From NCBI GenBank assembly GCA_965112735.1, contig OZ218961.1:434001-498000 (forward strand): DNA of 64,000 nt, in the 5' to 3' direction. The translations under genes and the position numbers were made by a program. Shown here piece after piece: positions 1 to 10,674 of this stretch. Position 1 is the first letter of the stretch, and each line of letters opens with the position of its first letter. The notes beneath the pieces were generated by a model. That model had not been told where the DNA came from. It saw nothing but the letters and a program-made list of their open reading frames with translations, and did no database searches. The stretch comes from Phaeosaccion multiseriatum (Eukaryota; Ochrophyta, other classes).

Positions 1-705
1 CGAGGGCTCAAAGGTGACTCAAAAGCGGTTCAAACGGCTCTTCATTCGTGCCTCAAGTCTCACTCAACTGCGAAAGCACAGTAAGAGAGATTGGTGGGCT
101 CGGCTTGCATGTGACTGGGCTCGACTTGCATGTGACTGGGCTCGGCTTGCACGTGACAGTTTCTGCTGCACACTCGCACGAGTGGAATGCTCATACTACA
201 CACAGTTAAAGAAGTAAGGGCATTTTCACATTAAAAAAAAGCGGAGTCAGGGGGGTCGGACTCAAAGGCATTCCGTGTTTGGTGGACAACAACAACAGCA
301 ACAAACCAACTAGAGCCTTCTCTTCTCAAAAGAGAGAGAGAGAGAGACACTCACTACTTTTCGTTGCTGCTACCCAATCAAACACGTCGATTGTTGCTCC
401 TTCCGAGTCGTCATTACCGCCCCACTTTCAACAGCTCTTGTGCCCTTACCCCCTGTCTGCGTATGTGTGTCTCTCTTACTCTCTCTCTCCCTCCTTCTCC
501 TTCCGTCCCTCCCTCCCTCCCTCCCTCCCTCCCCTCCCTCTCTCCCCACCCTATGCCCTCTCTCTCCGAGAAGAATCAACAAAAAGAGTATGGTGCCTCG
601 CCGCCCACCCGCCCACCCTCCCGTCCTTCCCTCCCCCCGAGCTCATATGCCTCTAAATGATAGGCTCTTCTGGAGATCTCCGCCGCTATGTGGAGGCCTC
701 CGCCG
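1..705. other. 3' flank of the selenoprotein U-like gene, no gene seen
   Basis: No coding exon could be supported here. The stretch holds a 22-nt repeat, (GA)n near 331-346 and a (CCCT)n block around 505-540. On the minus strand it is the 3' flank of the selenoprotein U-like gene, so it is where a SECIS element would be expected. I looked on the minus strand for an ATGA motif followed by an unpaired AA and a GA partner. Candidates near 412, 647 and 200 did not form a convincing helix. Confidence 0.5.
94..158. repeat. 22-nt minisatellite, 3 copies
   Basis: Three near-identical tandem copies of a unit starting GGGCTCGGCTTGCATGTGAC. They differ by single substitutions (cggc/cgac, tgcatg/tgcacg). 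The repeat makes a short plus-strand open frame that is not a gene. Confidence 0.8.
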
Positions 706-3299
706 CTATTTGGAGGCCTCCAGCGCCTCCTTGGCGGCTCGAGCAATGTCCTCCCTCGGAATAGGCGTCCCGGTGACCTCCTTGTAGGCAGTCACCTCCC
801 CGGCTGTGTTGACAACGAGATACCCGCCCAGGGTTAGTCCGTCCCCCTTCATGTTCCCCTCGATGTTATTGTCCTTCAGGCGTTTGCCGAGGGCGGAGAA
901 TTCTCGGTAAATCTTGATGGGGTTCCTGTGCACAGGTAGGCAGATAGGTAGGCAGATGGGTAGGTACATGGGTACGTACGTACGTAGGTAAGTCGGTAGG
1001 TGGGTAGGTAAGTAGGTAAGAAGGAGAAGGGAGGGAAGTGGGGTAGGTGGGGAGGTAAGGGGACGTAGGTAGGTAGGAGGAGGGAAGAAAGGAAGGAAGG
1101 TAGGCAAGGCAGTTACCAATAATACCCTGTCTTCCCCTTCTCTTATCCTACTCTACCCTGCCTTACCCTACCCTGCCCTATCCCACCCTACCCCACCCTC
1201 CCTACCCTACCCCCCCGGTGCACCTTACTCACCAGGAGGTGGGCATGAGGGAGAGCTTGTTGTCGCCAAGGGCCTCGTAGAACGACTTGTTTGTGTCTGG
1301 GGGGCAGGGCGGTGGAGGAATATGGGTGGTGTCGGAGGCATGTCGTACGGGTGCGCAGTCACATACTTACAGAGGCTTGTATTGGCACACACACACCCTT
1401 CCTCTGTCCCTCTTCCTCTGTCCGCTTGTATTGGCACACACACACTCTTCCTCTGTCCCTCTTCCTCTGTCCGCTTGTATTGGCACACACACACTCTTCC
1501 TCTGTCCCTCTTTCTCACCCTCTCTCTCCCCGTCTCTACCACCCTCTCTCTTGCCCTCCCTCCCCCCCTCTTACTCTCTCTCTCTCTCTCTGTGTGTGTG
1601 TGTATGCTCTGCATGCCTTTATCAGTGGCGGTTCTTACCGAGGAAGAAGCCGTCATTGTCGGCAAAGTATTTGTTCTCGAACTCCCCGACGCCGAGCTCC
1701 TCGTCGGTCTGGTATATAAATAAGATGGAGAGGAGGCATGGTTTTGGAGAGACAGAGGGGGTGGGACAAAATGATATACATAAACTATTCTATTCCCTAT
1801 CTGTATAAACAGATAGAGAGTGGATATATATACAGTGGGTATATAGACAGAGAGTGGATCGTGTGTAAAACAGGATGTGCGAGGCGGGGAGGGGGGTTCT
1901 TGGAGCGGTGATTGCAGAGGGTAAAGTATCATCTGTAGAACAGACCTACATGCACATGTACGCATACACATACACACACGCACATACGCACACACACACG
2001 CACGCACATACGCACACACATACACACACATACGGACACACACACATACGCACCAGGACTTTCCCCACGGGTGCCAGTTCCTTGACAACGCCGTACAGAT
2101 TGAGGCCCTCGAAGAGCCCTGGGGGATAGAGGAGGGGAGAGGAGAGTGGGGGGACAGGGGGGTTTGAGATGGAGCAGGGAGAGTGGGGAGAGAGAGAGGG
2201 AGAGAGACAGAGAGAGGCAGAAAGAGAAAGAGAGACAAAGAGAGAGAGAGAGAGGGAGGGACAAGAGAGAGAGTGGCAGTAGAGTGGGGTATATAGAACG
2301 GAGAACGAAGGTAGAGGGAGAGGGATGGAGAGGAAGAGAGAGGAGGGGGGTGGGGGCAGAGAGTGAGAGGCATACGAGTAGGCAAGTGCGAAGGCTGAGC
2401 GTGACTTGCGTGGAGAGATGTAAATCACGCCGCCTTATCATGCGCCTCATCTCCGGCCCTTCCTCGCTCAACTCTTTCTCTCTCTCTCCTTCTCTCTCTC
2501 TCTCTCCTCCCTCCCTCCTCTCTCTCGTCTTCTCCCTTCCTTGCTCATTCCCTCTCTGTGCTCTCCTCTGCTCTCACCCTCTTTTTTCATTTCCATGAAT
2601 TCCCGGGCTTCGTCCCTGATGAGAGAGAAGAAGAAAAAACGGAGACGGGGGTAGAGAGAAGGTCGTGGAGAGGCAGGCAGGGGGGGGCGTGGGAGAGCAG
2701 ACATTAGATTACACCAACAGTTAGCGTGCATAATTCATATGCAAGATGTTGTAGTGGAGCATCCCGGCTTCCACGGTGACCTTGCACTACTCCCAACACG
2801 ATCCAATGAGGCACGGGCACTACTTACGCCAACACTAAATGATGCTACTGCTCTTACCGGCACAGGGGTCATCCCGACCTCCGCACTGCGAAAACCACTG
2901 CGAGTAGATGGGGGGGGGGGGCGGGGAGGAGAGCATGCACGCGACAAGGGGGGCAGCTGTGAGAATAGGAGGGAGACAAGTGAACAAGGAAGGAGAGGGG
3001 GGGGTGTGAGAAGCCGTGAAGCAGTCCATCCGCTCTACCTTACCCGCAGGCTTCGACTCCCACAGGGAAGCTCCCAGCACAGTTTCGTCGGACTTGATGG
3101 CGCCGTTTGCCACAGGCCTTAGCACTGCCTCGGCCAGGAGAGTCTTTCCGTGTGATGAGATTTCCACCTTTGTCCCGGGCGGCGATGGGCTCGACGCCGC
3201 CATGGACGGGCAGGTTGAGAAGGCCTGCGACACCCCAACGAGGGCTAAGGTTCCCAGCAGCAGCAGCTTCCCTGCCCTTTGGGTGTGAACTTGCAGCAT
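706..3299 (-). CDS. Selenoprotein U / PRXL2-like thioredoxin-fold protein, plastid-targeted, with in-frame TGA (Sec)
   Basis: Exons (minus): 3044-3299, 2858-2897, 2578-2615, 2054-2118, 1639-1708, 1233-1296, 706-925. All are GT–AG and close in phase, giving 250 codons. The family is AhpC/TSA-like PRXL2 (FAM213, SelU), predicted thiol or selenol oxidoreductases. Family signatures: 'RRSG-x-PLCR' at residues 91-99, 'DEAREFMEMKK', 'LYGVVKELAPVG', 'GFFLDTNKSFYEALG', and 'EGNMKGDGLTLGGYLVV' near the end. The residue before PLC is a TGA (2869-2871), exactly where SelU proteins have Sec or Cys, giving a U-x-x-C motif (95 and 98). The N-terminus has a hydrophobic signal ('KLLLLGTLALVGVSQ') followed by AFST, the ASAF-type plastid leader, so stromal location is inferred. 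Introns hold CT- and GT-rich arrays. A SECIS element was not found by eye. Confidence 0.88.
1375..1512. repeat. About 59-nt tandem repeat in an intron (3 copies)
   Basis: Three copies of a unit containing GCTTGTATTGGCACACACAC followed by a CTTCCTCTGTCCCTCTT stretch. They lie inside the SelU-like intron between exons 5 and 6 and create overlapping open frames on the plus strand that are not genes. Confidence 0.75.
2869..2871 (-). other. In-frame TGA, predicted selenocysteine codon
   Basis: In the 40-nt exon 2 the frame fixed by both neighbouring exons reads VVFAVRRSG-TGA-PLCR. The other two frames give no family match, and the motif is the redox centre of the SelU/PRXL2 family. A cysteine codon would be TGT or TGC, one base away, so a sequencing error is possible but would have to hit the known Sec position by chance. 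Confidence 0.82.
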
Positions 3300-3443
3300 G
3301 ATTTGAGTGATTCAGCAAAAAAGAAAAAAGAAAAAAAGGAATGCCGTGGGCTGCCATCCGATGCCACTGTTTTGAATCCGATCATCGATCCTCTTGTCAA
3401 GCACCCATCTATCTCAAGCTTACTCCTTGGTCTGCTCGCCACG
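3300..3443. promoter_or_regulatory. 144-bp divergent intergenic region (bidirectional promoter)
   Basis: The start codons of the SelU-like gene (3299, minus) and the histone chaperone gene (3444, plus) are only 144 bp apart, so both promoters must lie here or within 5' exons. An A-rich stretch (AAAAAAGAAAAAAGAAAAAA) is at about 3318-3340. No TATA box is evident. Confidence 0.5.
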
Positions 3444-6400
3444 ATGCCGACTGTGTCGCTGGCGTCCGAAGGAAGCTGGGCGGAGGCCTTGGGAAAGGAT
3501 AGTGGCTCCCAACTCGCAGACCTCGCGTCCAAAGGCCACCGCGAAGGAGCGAGAGGGGCGCTACAGCTGTTGAAAGAGGCGACAAGGGTCTTGGAAGAGC
3601 GAGTTGCGAAGGCAGAGAGAGTCGCCGAAGGGGCAGAAGGAGGAGGAGGAAGAGGAGGAGGAGTCACAGCACCGGCGATGAAGAAAGAAGCAATAGAAAC
3701 AGGAAGGAGCTGCATAGTACCGGCTGTCCAGGTAAATCCTCACCAAGGGGGGGGAAGCGCCACTACACCACGCTTCTCCTTCCCTCCCTCTTGTGCCGTT
3801 TGTCTCACGTCTTGGCTCTCCCTCAGTGGGGCAAGACGATGTGTCGGGGCTCAAATTTCCGTGAAGAGATACCACGGCAACGGAAGAGCACGAGGCTATA
3901 CACTGCTTCTTCACTCTCTCTCTCTTCCCCTTTCTATGTCTCTATCTCTATCTACCACCACCTCTTTGGTGGCACCATCTCCTTCCTCACAGCAGCCCCT
4001 GCAACCCCTCGTGCTACCTCCCTGTGGCACTCTCGTAATGTCCTTATACACAGTGCATTCACCCTCGTGGCCGCTTCGACGTGACAATGAAGGAGTCAGG
4101 TATGGGAGAAGAGGGGGAGAGAGAAGGAGAGGTGTTTGGAATTGAAATTGGAGGAGGAAGGATGAGGTAGAGGGGGGGAGGAGGGGAGAGGGGAGAAGAG
4201 GAGAGGAGAGAAGAGGAGGGAGAAGGGGAAGGGAGAACAGAAGAGGAGGAGAAAAGGAGGAGAGAGGAGGAGAGACAAGGAGAGCAGAGGAGAGACGAAG
4301 AGAGAAAAGAGCGGACTCTACTGCTGCCCCCCCCACCCTCTCCCCTCTACCTTGTGACTCACATCAACCCCGTGCCCCCCCCCACTCCCTCTCCCCTTCC
4401 TTCCCCGGCCCCGCACAGGCATTGAGCTCGTCGGAAAGACGAGTGTCGCGACGACTTGGGCCAATGTGACACACGTCATCAGATTCGCCAAGCCCGACAA
4501 CTACGCCACCTCATCGGTGAGGGGATGGCAGTGGATGGTGCAAGGGGAAGGGGATGGACCTTGTTGCTCGTTGATCTCTCTCTCTCTCTCTCTCTCCTCC
4601 TCGCGATACTCGACAAAGAGAGGACCTAATGCACTCACTCTTGGGTGCTGACTTGGATCCGAATCTGTACTACACTCTTACGAGGCCCCCCTCCTTCCCC
4701 TCTCCATCACCCACTGGTCTACACCTCCTCCCCTCCGCCCGCCCTTTTGCTCGTCCGGCGCGGTCTCGGTCTTTATCCAACTGGCGACTATGCAGAAGGC
4801 CCCATCTGCTTACATGGTCGTTCTGGCGCTGCAGACCCCCGTCATGCTGGGCAAGAGCTCCAGCAAGGTGATCTGTCTGCAGCTGTCCGGCAAGTATGAA
4901 AAGGGTAAGGAGAACGCCACCCTCACCATCGCGGGGCCAGCTGGCGGTGGTACCGCAGTTGGTGATACATCAGCGGGAGGAGGAGGAGGAGAAGGGGCTG
5001 AGGTGTTGAAGGGCCTTCCCTTCGAAGTGTTCTCAGCGGCGGTGGGGAAGCTCTCAAGGAAGCGCATACACAGCCCAAGCAGCTCCGTATTTCTCACCAA
5101 GGACAGCAAGGTAAGATAGAAAGAAAGAGAGAGAGAGATCGAGAGAAAGAAGAGAGACTAGGAAAGAGAGAACACACACTCACAGATAGCGGAGACAAAG
5201 AGGGAGAGAGAACGTACATGCACAGGGAGAGAGAGAGAGCATCTTGTTTCCTCCTCCTCCTGTGCTGCTGTGCCTCTGCCTTCAGTTCTGCTTGACTGCC
5301 TGATTCATTGCCCGTACTGCTGTATCACCAACTGCTGTGGCTATCCCTTGGCCTATGCAAAGTGCTTCTCTTGACCCTTCCCTCTCCCCTTCCCTTTCAC
5401 CCCAACCCTCCCTCACTCCCTCTTTCCCTCCCTCCCTCCCTCTTTCCCTCCCTCCCTCCCTCCCTCCCTCCCTCCCTCCCTCCCTCCCTCCCTCCCTCCC
5501 TCCCTCCCTCCCTCCCTCCCTCCCTCCCTCCCTCCCTCCCTCCCTCCCTCCCTCCCTCCCTCCCTCCCTCCCTCCCTCCCTCCCTCCCTCCCTCCCTCCC
5601 TCCCTCTCTCCCTCTCTCCCTCGATCTCTCCCTCCCTCTCTCCCTCCCTCCCTCCCTCTCTCCCTCCCTCCCTCTCTCCCTCCCTCCCTCCCTCCCCCCC
5701 CCCCCCCCCGCCCCTCCATATCCCTCACACTCAGGACTTTGTTGGGTGTCATCACGGTGTGAACGAAGGCGCTCTTCTGCCCCTCAAGGTCGGCTTGCTC
5801 TTCTTCAAGCCCACTTTGTTCATCCCCAGAGCGGAACTCTCCTCTATACAGGTATGTGCCTGTCTCTCTCTTCTTCGCCCTGTCGTCCTATCCCTCTTTC
5901 TCTCTCTTTCTCCCTCTCTCTCTGTCTCTCTTTCTCCCTCCCTTTCTCCCTCTCTCTCTCCCTCTATCTCTCTCTCCCTTTCTCCCTCTCTCTCTCCCTC
6001 TATCTCTCTCTCCCTCTGTCTCTCTCTCTTTCTCTCTCTGTCTCCCTCTCTCTCACCTCTCTCTATCTGATGTGGTTCCCTCATCGTCCTCATTGCCCGG
6101 ATCCCCTTACATCCCATACACCCATACATCCCATCACACATACCCTATATATACCCTATACATATACCCTAATATAAACCCATACATACCCTATATATAC
6201 CCTCTGTAGGTCGGCAGGGGCGGCTGCGCACAAACCCGCTACGTGGACCTCCATGTCACCACATCAGAGGAGGGAGGGGGGGGGGAGGAAGATACCCTCA
6301 CCGAGTTCACCAACATCGACAGAGACCATGTGCCCGCCCTTCAGGTGAGTGCGGAGGACGAAGGAGGCAGGCAGGCAGTACGGAGAAGCACCACCCCCCC

Positions 6401-7328
6401 CCTCTCCTCCTCCCTCTGTTGTACATCCTCCTCCCCCCTCCACGATTGTGTGTAGTATGTAACACTACGTATTACAATGTTTTATATTCGCTTTGCTTTT
6501 GGTGGCTTCGTTTCGGCTTTTGGCCTGTGTTCGGTCCGCCTTTATTAGTTTGCGGTTCGGTTCGAGTGTTCGTCGGTTTCGGAATGTGGCAGGGACATGA
6601 ATACGGCTTCTTACGTAATGGTATATATATATATGGTATGTCTCACGATCCTTGCTTGGCCATCCCTCCTATGATGGCTTGTCGAACAGGCATACGTGGG
6701 GCTGTTGATCGCGGCACGGAGCAAGGAGGAGGCCAAGGAGAAGAAGGCAGAGGCAGCAGCAGCAGCAGCAGCAGTTGGTGATGAGGCAGCTGCAGCAGGG
6801 GGCAAGGCGGGAGGAGGAGCGGGGGCGACAGCTCCCTCCTCAGAGGCCGGCATGCCAGGGGTGGCAGCAGCAGGAGCAGCAGCAGCAGCAGTTGGTGATA
6901 CGGCAGCCAAGGCATCGTCGTCGATGGAGGAAGATGATCCGGCGGCGGATGGGGAGGGGCGAAGGACGACATCGGGGCGAGCGGCAGCAGCGGTGGCGGC
7001 AACACGTACCCAAGAGGAGCTTGGTGAGAGAGAGGGGGGGGGGGAGGAGGGGGAGGAGGATAGCGATAGCGACGATGAAGAGGATGAGGACTACCAGCCG
7101 GCGGCGGTGAGCAGCGGCGAGGAGGGGGGAGGGGGGTGGGAGGAGGAGGAGGAGGAGGGGGAGGAGGAGGAGGAGGAGGAGGGGGAGGAGGAGGAGGGGG
7201 AGGAGGGGGAGGAGGAGGAGGAGGCGGCGGAGGAAGGGGAGGGGGAGAAGGGGGAGGAGGGGAGTGGGGATGAGACGGAAGAGGAAGGAGAGGGCCCAGC
7301 CAAGAAGAGGGCCAAGATGGCTGCTTGA
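3444..7328 (+). CDS. Double-PH histone chaperone of the Rtt106 / SSRP1-Pob3 type
   Basis: Exons: 3444-3731, 4054-4099, 4419-4516, 4796-5110, 5735-5851, 6210-6344, 6690-7328, in phase throughout, 545 aa. After a helical N-terminus (96 aa, Ala/Glu-rich) comes a first PH-like domain with 'HPRGRFDVTMKESGIELVGK' and 'WANVTHVIRFAKPDNY'. The second is an Rtt106-type PH domain with 'EGALLPLKVGLLFFKPTLFI', 'RYVDLHVTTSEE' and 'EFTNIDRDHVPALQAYVGLL'. The C-terminus is a long Glu-rich tail (about 7040-7290) ending in KKRAKMAA, typical of nucleosome chaperones. By family it should bind H3-H4 and act in replication- or transcription-coupled nucleosome assembly in the nucleus. It is shorter than SSRP1 and has no visible HMG box, so Rtt106-like is the better fit. 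Three coding copies of the dispersed AVGDTA-encoding motif occur (4954, 6768, 6886). Confidence 0.83.
5411..5700. repeat. (CCCT)n microsatellite in intron
   Basis: About 280 bp of nearly pure CCCT ending in poly-C, inside the histone chaperone intron 5111-5734 and running up to the acceptor CACACTCAG at 5726-5734. It works as an extended pyrimidine tract and generates long false Pro-Ser and Gly-Arg-Glu frames on both strands. Confidence 0.9.
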
Positions 7329-8174
7329 CACTTGCGCGAAGTTGTAGTTTCTAGTTTCAGTGTGTAGCCCTTATCCAAAATACAAATACAGCCATACAGC
7401 CATACAGGATGAGACATGTGTGTAAAGGCGTGGGATACACGACAAGGAGCGATGGAGCGTAAGGTTAAGGTTCCTCCCACCACAGAGAGGAAAGGAGAGG
7501 AGAGGAGATGAACCAACGACAGGAGGCGAGGGCCCAAATACTTACGGAGACTTGACTCCTCTGGCCTTACGCCAGTCAGGAAGGAAGGGGCTTACGTCGG
7601 ATGGGATAGGGGGGAAACCCCCTCTGTGTCTGTTGGCTCTGTCTGTTGGCACCCCCTCTGTGTCTGTTGGCACCCGTTGGCACCCCTCTGTGTCTGTTGG
7701 CTCTGTCTGTTGGCACCCCTCTGTGTCTGTTGGCACCCGTTGGCACCCCTCTGTGTCTGTGGGCACCCCCTCTGTGTCTGTTGGCACCCCCTCTGTGTCT
7801 GTTGGCACCCGTTGGCACCCCTCTGTGTCTGTGGGCACCCCCTCAATCTCTCTCTGTCCTCCTTCCGCAGAGTCGAGAGGTTCGAAAACGAAACTCGCCT
7901 CCCCTCTTCCCCTCTTCCCCTCCAGACGATTCGAGAATTCTGGATTTGCATCGATTTTATATAATATATATACTATATGTAACACATATATAATAGCTAT
8001 TATATATATCGATGCGGTGTGTGGGTGTGTGTGTGGACGGGTTCGCCTCCAATTGTCTCATCTGTTCAAAACGCCTTGTGACGCAACGCAAATGTCAAAC
8101 ACCAAGCGCCACCACCGCCGCTCTCTGCTGCGGCTCTTTTCATTGTAGGACCCCTGTTGCTGCTGCTGCTACCC
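7329..8174. other. Convergent intergenic region between histone chaperone and ferredoxin reductase
   Basis: No exon was recognised. The stretch holds both 3' UTRs, a 20-nt minisatellite (7616-7850) and an AT-rich spot (7950-8010) with near-palindromic TATATA runs where transcripts from both sides may terminate. Confidence 0.5.
7616..7850. repeat. 20-nt minisatellite (CCCTCTGTGTCTGTTGGCAC)
   Basis: About a dozen tandem and partly scrambled copies of CCCTCTGTGTCTGTTGGCAC with variants (GTTGGCACCCG, TCTGTGGGCACC). The array lies between two convergent genes. It is open in several frames on both strands (for example repeated VPTDTEGCQR) with no start, splice or family support for a protein. Confidence 0.85.
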
Positions 8175-9613
8175 CTACTGCTTCGCATGTGCGACCTTCA
8201 CCATCTCCTCGACATCTGTGAGCTTCTCCCGCACCTTCCCTCGGCGCTCGCCCCTCTCTATCTCCTCATGGTCGATGCGCTGATGCCCACTCCAGTCCAC
8301 CACCTCACTCTCCCGACCCCTCTCTCTCAGCAGCCCGATGACAGCCTCACCCCCCTTCTTGCTGCAGAGAGCTCTGTCGTCAAGGGGGTCGCTGCTTGAG
8401 TTTGAGTTTGAGTTTGAGTTGGAGTTTGAGTTGGAGTTTGTTTTGTTTTGTAGGTGTGTTAGGGGGGTTGGGGTGGGGTGGTTGGAACATTTGGGGGGGG
8501 GGGGGTATGAGAGACGTGGGGGGGGGGGGAGGGAGGAAGAAGCACAGGATCAGAGGGGTGGGGAGAGGAATAGTGGGGGAGAGAGTGAGCATGAGAGAGG
8601 GAGACAACACGAAAGACAGGCGATGAAGGAGAGAGGGAGGAGGAGGACACGCTGTAGTAGCAGCGGTGAGGAAGAGAAGACTACCACAAGGTTGCTCGAA
8701 GCCGGAGGAGCACGACGCCACAACCTTCCCATCAACTGCCATCCCTACCCCACCCAATCCACTACACCACACCACCACCACCACCACCATCACCACCACC
8801 ACCACCACCACCACCACCACCAGTACCATCAGCAGCAGCAGGAACACAAACACAAGAGACAGAGACAGACAGAGATACAGACACAAGGAGGAACAAAGAG
8901 ACAAATGGCTCCTCACCTCCTGAGGTCCTCAAGGATGCTTGACACCGTCTCCCGGGCATCGCCAACGTTGGTGCCGATAATTCCCCGGGGACCTCTCTTG
9001 ACCCACCCTGAGCAGTACACTCCACCCAGTTCCCCCTCCCCACCCCCCCCTCCTCCTCCTTCTCCTCGTCCTCTCTCTCTCTTCAGCACCCGGCCCTTGT
9101 CGTTGATGAGTACGGCTCTCTTCTCGTCAAAGGGCAAGGATGATGACCCCTTCGCAAGGGGTGAACGTGACTCTGGGCTTGAAGGTGCCCCCTGTTTTTC
9201 TGTTTGTAGAGTACTCAAGGGTAAGCTACGGTATCCAATACTGCTGAGCACCAGCCCTGCCTCCACCACCTTTCACGTCACGAGGAATGGATGGGGTAAG
9301 GAAGGGGGTGATGCGGAGGAAGAGGGGAGGAGGAGGAGGAGGAGGAGGAGGAGGAGGAGGAGGAGGAGGAGGAGGAGGAGGAGGAGGAGGAGGAGGAGGA
9401 GGAGGAGGAGGAGGAGGAGGAGGAGGAGGAGGAGGAGGAGAGAGGGTAGAAAGGGAGGGGGAGGGGAGAAGAGGAGGGGAGGAGGGGAGGGCATGAGTCA
9501 GACAGTCAGGCACACAACCATTGAAGAGGGCCACGCTTTCATTCGGACTTGTTGCACACCCACGTGAAAACACACACGTACACACGCACGAAACACACTC
9601 ACACTGTCTCTCT

Positions 9614-9691
<78 letters not shown>

Positions 9692-10622
9692 CCCTGTACT
9701 GACCATGCCCAGCCCTGCGCTCTCACCATTGTCTGCCCCGTGCCCACAGCGCCTTGCTTCTCATCAAGGCGATTGCGCTCCAGTACCAGGGACCCCACCC
9801 TCCCCGGGGGGCCATCGTCTCTGGCCCGCAGCTCCGTCGGAGAGAGCAGAAATCTCAGCTGAATCTGCTTCTCCTGGTGCCCCTCCTTCCCGCCTCTTCC
9901 TCCTCCTCCTCCTCCTCCTCCTCCTCCTCCTCCTCCTCCTCCTCCTCCCCCTGCTGCTGTATCACCAACTGCTGATGACGAGGACGCTGCCACCTCCTCC
10001 AGCAGCTTGTTGATGCGCTGCTTGGGCCGTGTGGCCTCCAGCACCGCTACACTCTCCGGAGTGAGGCCCGCCTCCATCTCGCTCTTGTCCACGTATAGAC
10101 GGGCGTAACCGTTCAGCTTGGTGAGCTCGCGTAGCTCCTGGTGGGGGAGGAGAGGGAGAGAGGGGGAGAGGGAAGGACGGGGGAAAGAGAGAGGGGGAGA
10201 GGGAGGGAGGGAGGAAGGGAGGGAGAGAGGGAGAGAGAGACGAAGAGAGGGAGGGAGAGTTTTGGGAGAGCGACAAAAGTGATACAGACGGAGAAATAGA
10301 GAGAGATAAGGAACCCGACCAACAGCAGCGAAGGAGGGGGGGGCATTTGTTTGACCATGACAAACACTTGATGATCAAGCCTTACCATACCCTCCTCTCT
10401 GTCCTCCATTTCACCCATCCCCTCATCACCCCACCAGTGCATGAGGTGCATGGCACCTGCCTTGCCCGCACACACACACACACGCACGCACGCATGCACA
10501 CAAACACGCACACACACACGCACACACACATGCACACACACATGCACACAAACACGCACGAAAGTACACACGCACTAGAGTACACACGTACCCCCACGCA
10601 CGCACGCACACCCACACCCAAC

Positions 10623-10674
<52 letters not shown>

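Noticed and set aside
200-690. SECIS element for the SelU-like gene
   Set aside because: Several ATGA motifs on the minus strand were tried, but none had a stable helix with the AA bulge and GA partner. It may lie beyond position 1 or need a covariance search.
5308-6177. 289-codon plus-strand frame rich in PPSLPPSLP
   Set aside because: Pure (CCCT)n translation inside a well-phased histone chaperone intron; the same array is open in all frames.
8338-9567. 409-codon plus-strand frame with poly-Arg and poly-His
   Set aside because: Antisense to FDXR exons and made of (GGA)n and (CAC)n repeats.
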